A stretch of 64,000 nt of DNA, from NCBI GenBank assembly GCA_000320605.2, contig KB445800.1, positions 1,054,056-1,118,055 on the forward strand, given 5' to 3'. Positions 12,923 through 24,830 of this stretch are shown in pieces. This stretch comes from Gelatoporia subvermispora B (Eukaryota > Basidiomycota > Agaricomycetes > Polyporales > Gelatoporiaceae). Within the stretch, counting starts at the first letter, position 1, and each line of letters opens with the position of its first letter. The position numbers and the translations under genes were made by a program. A model generated the notes under the pieces. That model was given only the letters and a program-made list of their open reading frames with translations, did no database searches and was not told where the DNA came from.

Positions 12923-14675
12923 ATGTCTGAAATCTACGGTCCGCTAGCTGATCAAATTGTCAGCCTCATTGGCTCTACGTGAGTTGCAAGGACACGCCGT
13001 AGCATTCGTTCTACTCATGTTATGCCGTGACACACTGTTCCAAGCGTTATCGGAAACTATTGTATTGTCGCTTCGACCGGTACGACCCATACAGATGCTC
13101 TGTATCACAGACAAATGACCCTCCTGGCCATAGCTATCGTTCTTTATGATCACCTGTGCACAATTCCAAATGAGGCGCAGTTGATATGGGGTCGGAAACC
13201 AACCGCTACTATTATCCTATTCCACACGAACCGGTGGCTGATTGTGATCTGGATGATGATGAACATCCTCGAGTGTTTCTTCCCTTTCAGGACTGTTGTT
13301 GTGAGTGCGCTCAGATTCTGACCGAGTTGGTGTCTATTAACGCAAGGCACTCCAGAGGTTAGATCCCAATCTACTCGGGTACACTGGATCTAATTCACAT
13401 GGCTGAACTTCAATTCAGCTGTTCCTGGATTTACTACACGGACAACGTACTTGACTTATGCTTGCTCATCTTGTGGGCAGGTAAGGCGAAGCCATGAATG
13501 TATTTGGTAGCAATTGAACAGTCTCAACAGCATTTTCGACCATTCGTGTCCATGCGCTTAGCGGTGGCAATCATTTTCTGCCGGCCATCGTCGCATTGCT
13601 GAGTTTGGTGCCAGTCGGTACAAACGCGGTCAGTTTGAGCAATCGTGTCAACAATGGGCATTAACCCTTGAATCTTATATAGTATGGTGGATTCTACCGC
13701 AATCAGTTGCAGCTGGAAACCGTACCGATACTTGGGAATGGCTGTCTCGATGCCACAGACATGTCGGAGACAACCACTATGAAGTAAGTTGGCCTGGAGT
13801 TACGAAATATATCGCTGACCTACCTTATTCATACAGCTGTATGTCTGGCTTACATGTATGTGTTCGTTCACTCACACCATCCCAGTCGAAATTTGCACTC
13901 GTGTGTGCGTTATTCTAGCAGATGCCGTCGTTCTGGCGGTGACATGGTCGAGGACATGGGACACAGTACGGAGGGCCCGTGCGCAGAACGTGAAAACGCC
14001 ATTCATGACTATGCTCTTGCGTGACGGTATGTCGAATTGTCACAGTTACGCTAGGATCATATCTCATCGAAATGGCACAGGTTTCCTATATTTTCTGTTG
14101 GTTCAACCGCCAGTATTTTCTCACTATGCTGACCAGTTTTCAGGGGTCTTCTGTCACTCAACGTCTTGAGTATTGTTGGTCGGAGTACTAACGTATGCGT
14201 CTGGGTATTGCTGGAACGTCCCTCTACTGAAAAGAAGAACCCCAGGTATTCATTGATGCCACCGCATTCTTGACACCGTTGGTCAGCACTGCTTATTAAT
14301 TGGTCCAGCTGACTCTGTTTGCTATACAGACTGTCGTCGATTGTCATCACCCACTTCCTTCTCGACCTCCGTCAGCTCACCCACAGCTCTGATGACGCAA
14401 ATGCTCCCTCGCAAAGATCAAGCCTGCGATTCCACTCGTTTGTGGACAACATGGGCGAGTCGCTGGCCCATGGTTCTGAAGACGACGGTGATGACGATAT
14501 AGTCTGGGACGACGACGGGCAGCATAGCATGGAACATTTACCCGCCAGAGGCGAGATGATGTCCAGTCTACAAGATGGGTCCCGAGTGCCCATCTACGAA
14601 CGGGTGTCAGGCTATGTCCGGGAGACCGAAGACCCGGAGGAAAGCACAATGACTACTGGTGCCTTGAATGTGTGA
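12923..14675 (+). CDS. DUF-1: DUF6533 seven-helix protein
   Basis: Model join(12923..12978,13045..13079,13134..13300,13356..13357,13419..13480,13531..13628,13683..13783,13837..13838,13886..14026,14081..14096,14144..14192,14246..14277,14330..14675), 13 exons, 368 aa. The head has YDHLCTIPNEAQLIWGRKPTATIILFHTNRW (about residues 40-75), the DUF6533 signature. Further helices include WIYYTDNVLDLCLLILWA, FLPAIVALLSLVPVGTNA and VCVILADAVVLAVTWSRTW; the helical part ends ITHFLLDLRQL. A long acidic tail carries NMGESLAH and WDDD. Function of these fungal integral membrane proteins is unknown. Two exons are only 2 nt long (13356-13357 AG, 13837-13838 CT); without both the frame breaks. It is a plus-strand relative of the four-gene array 15-30 kb away. 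Confidence 0.85.
13356..13357 (+). other. 2-nt micro-exon 1 (AG) of DUF-1
   Basis: The upstream intron 13301-13355 ends CCAG; the downstream intron 13358-13418 starts GTTAGA. The preceding exon ends phase 0 and the following exon needs two more bases before TGT. AG plus C makes a Ser codon before Cys, conserved (Ser or Arg, then Cys) in all five paralogs. Confidence 0.7.
13837..13838 (+). other. 2-nt micro-exon 2 (CT) of DUF-1
   Basis: The upstream intron 13784-13836 ends ACAG; the downstream intron 13839-13885 starts GTATGT and ends CCCAG. The preceding exon ends phase 2 (ATG AA) and the next needs phase 1. CT restores the frame to give MNFEICTRV. The four array paralogs use AC at the same place. 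Confidence 0.65.
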
Positions 14676-17325
14676 AGACTAGTCTGGATTCCAAGGTGAA
14701 CTTACACCTCTGGTGTCGACATCTACAATAAAGCCACATATACTGCTAATCACGATGACAGTGACCATCGGTGGTCTTTATCGCTCCAAGTCGCTTATTT
14801 TTCTCTGTAGAATGCTCGCTGTACCCGGATTTATAATTTCACATGGTTCAAACCACTTCTGCCTTCAGTATGTGTGCGCTGAAGACGTGAGAGGCGTACT
14901 GCACTGGTAATAGACTATGAATACTGCATCATCGCGCTGCCGAAAGAAACCACGGCTATTTAGATCCAGACAGCTTCTCGACATGCAGCCATGATCCTGT
15001 CCCTTTGGAGCGATCGAAGCAAATACGCGAGTCAATTGTTGACATTGCATTCCCTCCGATAGACCGCGCTGAACTGAACCAAAGAACACATCAGGTATGT
15101 GATCCCAGCAGCTCATCTGAAGCCAAAACAAAGTGATCCGAATCTTTTAGGCATCATCCGTTCGCTCCCATAAGTCCCCATTTCCCAGAACTTGTGTCGA
15201 TCCGATCCATCACCTATCTGCACTTTCAAAACATATCATGCTTGATCGAACTCATAGTTCCATCCTAATCATCGTCTGCATCCGAAAACTTGACATACGC
15301 CTTGACTCTGGAGCATATCACGACGTTTTGTTCCGAGATCACGCTCGATTATTTATACTGGACATCCCGAACGGGTTTCCTCCGTGCCTGCCGGACAGCC
15401 TTCCAGGACATACGATGTCGCGGCGGGAGATGAACCCCGCTTTGAGTGTCAGTACGTATGTGGAAACAATGGTGTTCTGCAATATGTGTCCGGCTCCAGG
15501 ATCTCTGGGAAGTTCCTCGTGTACAGTTGGCTTCCATAAATCCCTAGACTTGAGAGGTACGCGGAGACCTCCATTGCGGGGTGCCCAGAGATCGTCCACC
15601 TCAGCGCTTCCTGAGACAGACTCGCGGGAGTAGTACAGTGCAGCAAACACACCGTGACGTTCAGACAATTAGACGTTGCATGGAAGGCCCTGTTAGACAG
15701 ACTTTCAATTCCGCTCACAGGCTCTTTCCGATCTCCTCCTTGCTTCCTCCCTTTGTTACCTCAAGTCTAATCTTCGCCTTCTCGCCGCACCATCCACTAA
15801 ACCACGATATCCACCCTCGAAATAAGCTCGTCCTTTGCATAAGCAGGCGCAATGTCCGGGCGTCCTGTCAGTGTCCTGGCCCCCCACTGACAGCAGAACT
15901 CTCATCAGAACACGAAGCGCACAATTTCGATATCTCCCCGTCCGATATACGCCCCAAGCGCAGACACACGCACTCAACTTGTGCCGCGCAATCTCCCAAA
16001 CCACCTCCAAGCAATGACAGAAGCCACCGCGGGCGCGGCAGCACAACATTCATCGCGCCCTCGCCACATCCCAAATGCGGCAGCGCCTTTGTCCCTGTGC
16101 TTCCCACCTCCCCTTCCGCCTCCTCCTCCCAAGCAAGCCATGCGCCTTCCGCTCCACCTGCCCAGCTTCCTCACATCGATGCCCCGTCGTGCTCATCTCG
16201 CGCAGGCGTCTGCGCGCAGCCCGCAGCCCGCAGCCCGCATCCCGTAACCGCGCATCTGCACCTCGAAATCTGCTGGGAGCCGTCTCCACCGAAGCGTGCG
16301 CCCTTGTGCTTTTCCTGGCGTGGGCCCACGACCAGGGTGGGTCGTCCGCACGCGCAGATCAGAGATGCGACGTCCCCGCGTCTTTCGTCAGCTCTGCCCG
16401 CGCTCGGGGTTCTCACCTCTGCTTACTCATCGATGTCGAGGCACCGAGGATATTGAATATTGAATATCCAGATGACCAGATACTCATAATAGATACGTCG
16501 CACGAGATTCGCACAGATGACTAGATATCCATAATAGCTACGTTGCACGAGATGTCGTCTGCAGTCCGAGCTGCAGAGTATGTACAAATTCCATTGCACT
16601 TTTCACCCAAGCACACGCACGAGACCGTCGTGCGCGCACCGAGCACATAACGTACACATACGAACGAAAATGCTATCTCTACACATGACTATAAGCTCGA
16701 TTCACCCCACCGCCTGCGACCCGCGGACGGCGACGCGGTGCAGTTGGGTGCACCGTTCGATTGCTTCTATCACACGAAAACCACCATAACACGACAATGC
16801 GAGGAATGCGAGACAACAACGACGAGACGAGCGGGACAGACAAGGCGGGCGAGGGAAAGGATAATCACGAACATAACCGGTAATCTGAAGGGGGCCAGGT
16901 AAGTCCGAAGGGGAGAAGTAAAGAAGCCGGCGCCTCGTGGTGCTCGTCACGGAATCGACCTGGGGAGCGCGTGGCGCGTGGGCGATGGCGTGATCAGTGC
17001 AGCCCAAAGGGCTTGACGCACGACATGCCCGTGACTGACGCAGAGCGAGGCGCCGGGGTGCCAGGTGTGGGGACGCGCGGACGGAGGGTGAAGTGGAAGG
17101 GGAAGAACGAGTGTATGTGGACGGGGGATATGTCACTGAAGGATCGTAAAAGTACAATGAGTGCAAATGCGGACAATGCGATGCGAGGCTGCGAGGAGGG
17201 AATTTTGGATTGACGGGGCGCGCGTTTTCGAGGACGGGCGAAGTTGGGTATTTGCCAAAGACGGGGTAAGACCGGTGACGATGCGCGCAGGCAGCGAGTG
17301 CCACTACGGCGAGAAACGTCCGAGC
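14676..17325. other. 2.65 kb GC-rich spacer
   Basis: Lies between the 3' ends of DUF-1 and TM-B. Overlapping long frames appear on both strands from about 15.6 to 17.3 kb, as expected for GC-rich DNA lacking stops. None has a domain. A short run of CAGCCCG repeats sits near 16215-16240. No gene is supported. Confidence 0.45.
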
Positions 17326-19171
17326 TCAATACTCGGGGCGCTTGAACTCGTCGACTGGGGAGGCGTCCGCTTCGAAAGCATCTTCGCTCCTCATCACTTT
17401 GCCGTTCACATCGTACTGCACGAAGGAAGGGTCCGAAGGGACAGCGTCTGCAGCAGTCGCGAAGGTCTCCATCTGATGGCAAAGAGTTCGGTCAGAAAGT
17501 GGGCATATGCGTAATCACAAGTCAGATAGGTAGCGAACCTGGACGTGGACACCCTCTTGCTTCTTGTAGTTGTCGATGGTCGAAATGGCAGGACCACGGC
17601 TGCGGCCGCCCCGGCTAAACGCCAGCGTTGACGCTTGCGTCGAGCTAATTATTGAGATTAGTACATGGCTCTCAGATTCCAAACAGAGAAGACGGACCCA
17701 AAGACCTCCGGGCCAGCCGACGTGTAATTTGCGAGTCGGCGCACGATGCGGCACGCCACAATCTGTAAGCCGAATAAGTAAGCATAGCTCGAATTAGACA
17801 TGGCGTCTTAAAAAGAGTCTCGCGTCAGCAACTTACGGTGGAAGCGATGGCGGCAGGCACGTTCGCAATAATGGACATCACCGCGTTCAGGTTGAGCATC
17901 ATGAAGATCTACATTTGTAATGCGAACGGCGTCAGCGACATTCAAATGTTATGAGGGCTGTGCGAATAACGCACCACTGCGAGCATGTTTGCGAAGAAGC
18001 TAAACATAATGGACGTACGTCAGCTGACTACTCAAGCTAGCAAAAATGAGCTGGAGAACTCACGCAATGATGAAGAAGATGAGCCCATCCTTGAAGATCA
18101 TGTTGACGATGCGGGACGAATCGCGACGCCCCATGGGGAATGCAAGGCCCCAAGCGGTGAGCATGAGCACGGTGAAGTCGAAGCACATCGAATAAATGAA
18201 TGTCGCCGCGAGCAGCTTGTTGTTCGTGTTTGTGATTACGCAGCCTTGGCCTTCGATCCATGCAGCCTTCAACAGGATGCCTGTGACATTCGGAATCATG
18301 AGACAAGTGGCTATATGCGGGACTGCAGAGTCGTACCGTGCAGCAAAAGCGACCAGTGCCCGAGGATGACGGCCACCAGTGGCACTACGACATACCACGA
18401 CTGCGACCAGACCGCCATGCTAATGAAGCGATCAAAGCCTTAGTATATGCGTACATCCAAAGCTCGAGATATCGAATACGCACGTGCGGAGGGACAGGTT
18501 AATGCTAGCCAAGCCGATCGACGCATTTCCAAAGACCTGCATATCCGATATACCTTTAGTCTTCATACCAATGACTATATGCGCTGGGTACATACCTGGT
18601 TGTAGGTATACAATGCCTGGCAGTTTACCGGGCTGTGTGGCGCGAAGCTTGTCAGGGCCAGGGACCCTGTATAGCACCTTATCCCTTACCTTGTGACGTT
18701 CAACGCCGTTGCTCTATTGAACACCCGCATATCGTCAGGGATAGTTGTGAAGAGAAGCGTGGCAGTACATACATGCCAATGAGTGCAAATAGCAAAAAGT
18801 ATCGATTGGCAAAGTAGAAAACCTATGCGAGGGGTTAGAATGTCATGTGTCCACACGGTATGGGCGCCATACCAAAGGCCAGCGGAACTTCCTCTTCCCT
18901 CGAATGTAGTCCCAATCGAAGTCCAGGGAAGTTGTGAACTCCCAGCTATGGGTCCAAGCGCGTAAGCACCATGACCAACGACCCGCGACGCGACGCGTCG
19001 CGCTGCGCTGCCTGCGCGCCACCACTCACATGTAGAGCCCAAGGAGCGTGTGCATGAAGCGATCAAACGATTCTGTGTTCCGGCGTATCAGCCTCGTTAC
19101 TCGCTGGACGTGGCATAGTTGAACATACCGCTATCCTTGGCGAGCTCAGCGGGGGAGGTCCAATCAACCAT
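17326..19171 (-). CDS. TM-B: multi-helix membrane protein (MVDW family)
   Basis: Model complement(join(17326..17472,17539..17644,17698..17762,17837..17908,17975..17999,18064..18280,18337..18419,18484..18536,18596..18632,18690..18713,18773..18822,18873..18945,19030..19072,19129..19171)), 14 exons, 345 aa. It starts MVDWTSPAELAKDS, then LDFDWDYIRGKRKFRWPLVFYFANRY, NALYTYNQ-like block CQALYTYNQ, VFGNASIGLASINLSLRTMAVW, ATFIYSMCFDFTVLMLTAW and NLNAVMSIIANVPAAIAST. The tail ends DEFKRPEY, close to the ADFKRPPY end of TM-C. Exon phases and most exon lengths match TM-A. Predicted to sit in a membrane with about seven helices; role unknown. No defect was found. Confidence 0.87.
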
Positions 19172-22100
19172 ATTGATATCGACGGATCACGCGAAGGAAC
19201 GGAGGAATAGGCGACCAAGAGGTGACCGAAAGGGAACAAGTGACTCGCTAGCTGAAACGGGCTGTTGCTGCGGTGACTCGAGCAACAGGAGCGGGACCGC
19301 GGTAGAGAAAGGAAAGAGCAAGAGGGAGGGGGGCTATATAGGACGAGCGCGGGAGAGGAAGGTTCGACTCGCGCGAAGCTGCTTCTCTCAACGGACGACG
19401 TCCGATAGCATGCTTCTGTGCGCTAGACCCACTAGTGTCCCCTCCCAGTCCCTGCCCCGCCTCGCAAAGGCTCTCAAGCCAAGCGAACCAAGCCGGTCAG
19501 CTCTCCCAGGATCGCGTGCAATCCATCCAGCTCCATCCATACCCGGGATATGGCATCGACGCATACACCAAGTGCCAGGCTTTGGCAGGCTGCTAGTGCC
19601 AGCATTCGCATCTTCGTCGACCCTCCCCGCCGAAGCGGCTACCTCCTGCCGCGAGCCATGGCAGGTTGTGGACATCATGCATCACGGCCAACGCCAGGGC
19701 ACGATCGTTCGGGCACGACAGAACATCAGTCGACCCCGAGTCGTCTCGAATGCGCAAACGCCCACCTGGGAATACTGCTCGGATGCAGCGTTCTCGCATG
19801 GCGCCTGCGTGCATCCTGCCGTGCCCTCAGGCTCGCTTTCGCCTCTCCGCCTGCCACTTGCGTGCGCTGCTCGACGTCTGCCGCGATGTGCACGCTTCCT
19901 TGCTCGCTCCTCGAAGCCTGCGCACGCTCCTCATCTGGCGCGGGTCTCGCCGCGCATCGTCACGCGGGGCCCGGCGTGGCCGTGTGCAGCGAGAACGGCA
20001 AGCGCATCGACCGCGCGGTGCTGGGAGCCGCGTGCGCCGTGCTTCGCGCCCTCTTGGGGCCGAGATGACGACGGACATGCATAGGCTATAGCCTATGACG
20101 CCGCGCCACTCCCAGCAGAAGCCCCCTCTGATGGCAGCCCCGCTGCCTGTCCGATCGTGTTCGATTTTCCTGAATGGCAAGCCGTGCCCGGTTTGCCATC
20201 AGACTCTGTCCAAATGCAGCCGGTTCTCGCAACATCCCAATGGGGCGCAAGCTTTCCCTCTGACCGGCCTCCACCGTTCGTCCACTCGAAAATTTACCAT
20301 CTTACGCAACGACAGCGCTCCATCGACCAAGAAGCGAAGTCACCAGAGCGCACTTGCACCCCTCGCGCTGGCAGATGTGCGCCCGAGCGTCTTGGACGAG
20401 AATAGCGCAAGGGCAAGGGTATATTCGTCGACGGTGTTCCGACGATGCTCGTCCAACTTCACGGCACACGCGCACAAAGGGGTCTTCGCATCCCAATATC
20501 GAAGCCACAGAACACAGAAGCGCTGTCATTTGTGGCCACGCGCCTGACAAAGCAGGCGGATTCGATCTTTTTCGCTCATTTCCGTCAGAAACGTCCTTGC
20601 ACATGACTGCGACTAGGGCACGCCCTGTATATCGCTGTGGGTCCCCCTAATCGCAGCCACAGCGCGAGCGCACCATCGCAATATCAGATTGAAGCACTCA
20701 GGCGATGGATGCGCACTAGCAGCCCGATAGCACTGTGCAATGCCACCTGATATATCCAGCCCCTTGTGCTCGTATCGTAGGTTAATACTTCACGCAGTAT
20801 CCTGGGCGACATGATGAACGTTAATCAGGCCCCAAAAGCCTCCAGCATATTGCGAAGTTCACCCGCGAAGCTGCAACCAAGATCGCCGCAATCGCGCAGG
20901 GCCCCGGCGTCTCACAGTGCGAGCCATGTGTATGCACCCGCCCGAGCCCGCCGCGCACTGTGAGAACAAGCTTGAGCTCTTCGTGCACCCCTGCTGCCTA
21001 TCTCGGCGCGCCCCTTGTCCGCCAGAACCAACGCCTCCGCCTGCTCTCATCGCCAGGCAACGTGCTCCTGGGCTGAACCCTGGAGAGTCCGCCAGCGTCC
21101 GACGTCGGGCATCACATGCGTGCCTCCAAGCCCGCACCTTGTGTCGAATATGCTCGACACTAGCACAGGGGCGCCACACCAGAAGTTGGAACGCGACCCG
21201 CGCCTGCGCGAAGTGGGAACCTGCGCTTGCCGTGGCGCGCACGCGCACACTTCTGCCTGCGCCTTCTGCCCTTCTCACCGGCAAGCCCTCTCGCGCACGC
21301 ATCGCGCTCGGGCGTCGCAGTGGGTCGCAGGCGCGCCCGCGCGGCGCCTGCACCCCAATTCACGACCACGCCCACCGTGCTTTCGCGGCCTCCCGCACCA
21401 TCCCTCTCCCAGCGCGATTCGACGCCATTCACGCTCAATGAATAATATTAATGAACACGACCCCCGCACCCCGCACGACCCGCCCGGGCCGTGCGGGGGC
21501 GCCGCGGGCTCCGGCGGATCGTCGCACAAGTGCGAGATCGCGATCGCCCGCGTAGGTTGCGTCGTGCTATCCGGGGAATGATGGCATCAGTCCGGGGTGA
21601 CGCGGACGGGCAGCCCGTGATCGCTGCTAGCCGGCGTCACCTGTGCTGCGTGCAGTCCGGGTGCGCCTGGTGCGCGGGTGGGCCGGGCACGGGCGAGGGC
21701 TCGCGCGTTGCGAGGGCGCATTTTTGGATGGGAGAATCCAGGACCGGGTGTGGAGCGGAATGTGCAGAACGCCTTGGCAGGCCTGGGGATAGCTGAGAAA
21801 CTGCAAACGGGTCTGTTCGTCGAGGTTCGCACTTGAAGTGAAGGCGGGGCGTCCGTCGAAATCGCACAGAATGCGTGGTTGTTGAGCAAGAAGAGACCGA
21901 ATATGGGTAAACATTATGCGAGGGTATACTAGATGAACGAGCGAGCGACAGCGAAGACCATGGCCAGGTATCGACAGCAGACAGCAGACAGCAGACAGAC
22001 ACGACCAAAACCCAAAACCCCAACCCTCCTCAAACCACAAGCCTCTCAAGCCTCCAACCGAAATTTCGGAACTTGCACCAGCCCGATGTGACGGCGATCA

Positions 22101-22234
22101 TCCCAAGCGCGAACCCCGAACCGCCTTGTACGGCACTCGACGCCACCAAACCCCGGCAGGCGCTGCAATCCGCGGCGATCGTCGAGGCGGGCGGCTCGTG
22201 CTCGCCCATCGCGCGATCCTCGATAGAGTCGAGA
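19172..22234. other. 3.1 kb GC-rich spacer
   Basis: Between the start of TM-B and the end of the P450, both on the minus strand. Long overlapping frames on both strands (up to 321 codons at 19119-20084) have biased composition (Arg, Ala, Pro, Ser) and no domain, and are taken as composition artefacts. A diverged small gene cannot be excluded. Confidence 0.4.
19334..19340 (-). promoter_or_regulatory. TATA box of TM-B
   Basis: TATATAG on the minus strand about 165 bp upstream of the ATG at 19171, followed upstream by a long pyrimidine-rich tract on the coding strand, a common fungal promoter arrangement. Confidence 0.45.
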
Positions 22235-24830
22235 TCACGCCGGCGGCGCGAGCGTGACGAAAAGCGGCAGGAGCCCGCCGCGCCCGTCGGTCACGGGCTG
22301 GAGCGTCGGCGAGATCTTCTCGCGCACGACCGCGGTCGTGTCGTGGAACTCGAGCGCGCGGACCAGCGTCGCGAGGATGACCTTGAATTCGAATATCGCT
22401 GCGAGGCGGACGGCGCGGTCAGGTTGATTTAATGGCATATCGGGGTCGGCCGGAGTTTGTCCGAGGTACGGGCAGGCGAGAGGAAAAGAAATTTGGGGGA
22501 AGGTGAATGAAGAAAGGAATGAACGTCAGCGTGCTGTCTCATGTTAGGATCGGACTGCGAACGCCCGTCGCAGCGGGATCCGCGCATCCAAGTGCGCTCG
22601 CAGCCCGACAGAACTCGCTCGCAATAACAAACTCACCCAGGCGGTACCCGATGCAATTCCGCGGGCCGTCGCAGAAGGTGACGAGCCCGCTCCAGCCGTG
22701 CGGGAGCGCGGACGGCGGGGGCACGCCCCCGGGCGTGATCCACCGCTCCGGCCGAAACTGCGCGGCGTTTGCGCCCCAGACGGACGGGTTCACGTGCATG
22801 GTTGTGAACGGGACGTGGAAGACCTGTGGAACGAATAAAAGTAAGTCCTACCGATTTATCGAGGTGAGCGAGAGGGGGGGACGCGTACCTGGCCGGCCCT
22901 GACGCGCACGCAGGACAGGGTCTGGCCGTCAGTCGTGCGGACGGGCTTCGTTAACGGGATCACGTCGTCCCTCAGCGCGACCCGCTCGGTCTGGGGCGAG
23001 GCGGGGTGCAGGCGGAGTCTGCCAGCGCGTCATTCGGGGCCGAATATTCGGAATACGTTGGGTGAGCACATACCCTTCTTTCACGACCGCGTCGAGGTAT
23101 TCGAGCCGCTGCACGTCGTCGTAGGTGAGGTCGCGCCCGAATTCGCGCACCTCGTCGCGCAGGCGCTGCTGCTTCTCCGGGTGCCGCGCGAGCTCGAGCA
23201 GGGTGAAGCTGAGCGAGCCCGCCGTGGTTTCGTGGCCGACCATGATGAACGTGTTGACCTGTATCTCATTCAGCTCCCAGTTGTCAATCGAAAAATCGCC
23301 GAAGGCTCACATTGTCGACGATCTGCTGCGGGGTCAGCCCGGCCTCCTTCTCGCCGCGCTCCTTGTCCGCGCGCATGAGGATGCTCATGATGTCGCGCCC
23401 GCGCTCGGTGAAGATGCCGCGGTCGATGAGGCGCATGGACAGCTTCGTGATGATCTCGCGGATGCGGCCGCCGGCCTTGATGGCGGGGAGCGGGATGCGC
23501 GTGATGTCGGGCACGGCGCGGATGACGAGCATCGCGACGAACGCGCCGAAGCCGAGCCCGCCGTTCACGTGCCCGTGCCACGACGCCGCGATCTGCTTCG
23601 CCTCGGTCGTCTGCCCGGACCTGAAGTCGTGCCCAAACGCGACGCGGCCGATGATATCGAGCCTTGCAAATATCGCCGATGTCAGTATTCCGAAAGTCCG
23701 CGCGGAGGAAGAACGCGACGCACGTGCATGTCGAGGTGTACTCGACGATGTTGACGGTGGCGCCGCCGGCGTGCGAGAGCACAAAGTTCGTCAACCTGCT
23801 CGCCAACTAGAGCAGGGCCAATCGGCGCGGGAATAAACGTCCGCTCTCACGCGCATTCCCGAGGCGGCAATCTTACCTTTTCGGCGCACTCTGACACGTC
23901 GTCCGCCATACCCTTTATGGACTCGGGCCTGGGCGAGCGCCGGTGACATCAGCATCGGTTCCTCGCAGGCATCACGCCTGCCGCCAAAGACACGAGCGGC
24001 GGCATCGTCGACGCGTGCCGGGGCGGGCGGCATGGCATGCGGCGCGCGAGAACGCTCGAGAGCGAGCATAGCAGGACGATTACTTACGAGAACGCTGGGG
24101 CGAGGATGCGCCGCTGCCGTTTGTGGTCGTCGCCTTCCGCCCATACGAGGCCCTTGCCCAGGACGTTCGCGACCGGCGGTCTGAACGCGGGCGACTTCAC
24201 TGCGATGCGAACATGGCGTGAGCACAACTGACATTCTCAGGTCCCCGCGCTCGTAGCCGCACGCTGCAACTTCGCGAAAATTTACAGGGGAGAGGTGGTG
24301 CAGGCGCGCGCTCTATGCGGCAGCTCTGATGGCCCGCGAAGAGAAGCGGGTCGCAGATGGCAAGTGACAGCACGCACCATAATCGTCAGAGTTCTGGAAG
24401 ATGTGCTGGACGGCTGCATGGTCTGCCGCGACGATCTGCACAGGACACAAGGCACGCAACTCAGCGCGAACGAAGGCAGGAATGAAAGCAAGAACGCACG
24501 ATGTCGGGGTGCAGAAGTGCACCTTTGATCTTGTAGAACGCACCACAGGCAGCAGCCCACTTGGTGTACATCTCGTCCGCCTCGCCTTCGAAGATGGCAA
24601 GCTCGTGGCCCCATAGCCAACTCGCGAGCCTGCGCGGCTGGGGGCAAGATCGTCAGCGCATGTACGCATGAGCCAGGCACGCCACAACGTGTTCGCATCC
24701 TTCCCATCAAGTTCAGCAAATCGATTGCACTTACAGGACTGGGAAGACGGTGCACGTCCTGCTGGTATTGCTGGGCGACATACCGGGCGATGTAATAGAT
24801 AGAAACGAGCGTAAGGGCCACACCGAACAT
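22235..24830 (-). CDS. Cytochrome P450 (CYP5150-like)
   Basis: Model complement(join(22235..22398,22637..22823,22889..23018,23074..23258,23311..23662,23724..23806,23877..23928,24088..24199,24378..24435,24500..24637,24735..24830)), 518 aa, normal length. An N-terminal membrane anchor (about residues 1-25) is followed by LASWLWGHE. The I-helix oxygen-binding motif is GHETTAG (305-311), the K-helix ExxR is E358-R361, FRPERW is at 425-430 and the heme loop FCDGPRNCIG holds the ligand Cys459. It should be an ER-bound monooxygenase; substrate unknown. The phrase AVQHIFQNSDDYVKSPAFRPPV and the overall pattern recall the expanded CYP5150-type clan of basidiomycetes; the family name is tentative. Three introns (178, 159, 238 nt) are longer than usual here. 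All key residues are present. Confidence 0.92.

Noticed and set aside
13301..13418. Stwintron or zero-length exon instead of a 2-nt exon
   Set aside because: Removing the AG as well leaves the frame two bases short in all five paralogs.
13837..13885. Reading the small second intron of DUF-1 as coding (LYVWLTCMCSF...)
   Set aside because: It is open in DUF-1 but needs phase 0 while the preceding exon ends phase 2, and the same stretch has a stop in DUF-2.
15581..16456. 291-codon plus-strand frame
   Set aside because: Lies in GC-rich DNA with long frames on both strands, biased composition, no motif and no splice-supported extension.
19119..20084. 321-codon plus-strand frame
   Set aside because: Begins inside TM-B on the other strand and continues through GC-rich spacer; composition is Arg/Ser/Ala-rich without domain.
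20859..22049. Several 130-190-codon overlapping frames on both strands
   Set aside because: Overlap one another in four or more frames, as expected for GC-rich sequence; none resembles a protein family.
23125..23836. Plus-strand frames of 174-209 codons
   Set aside because: Antisense shadows of P450 exons 7 and 8.
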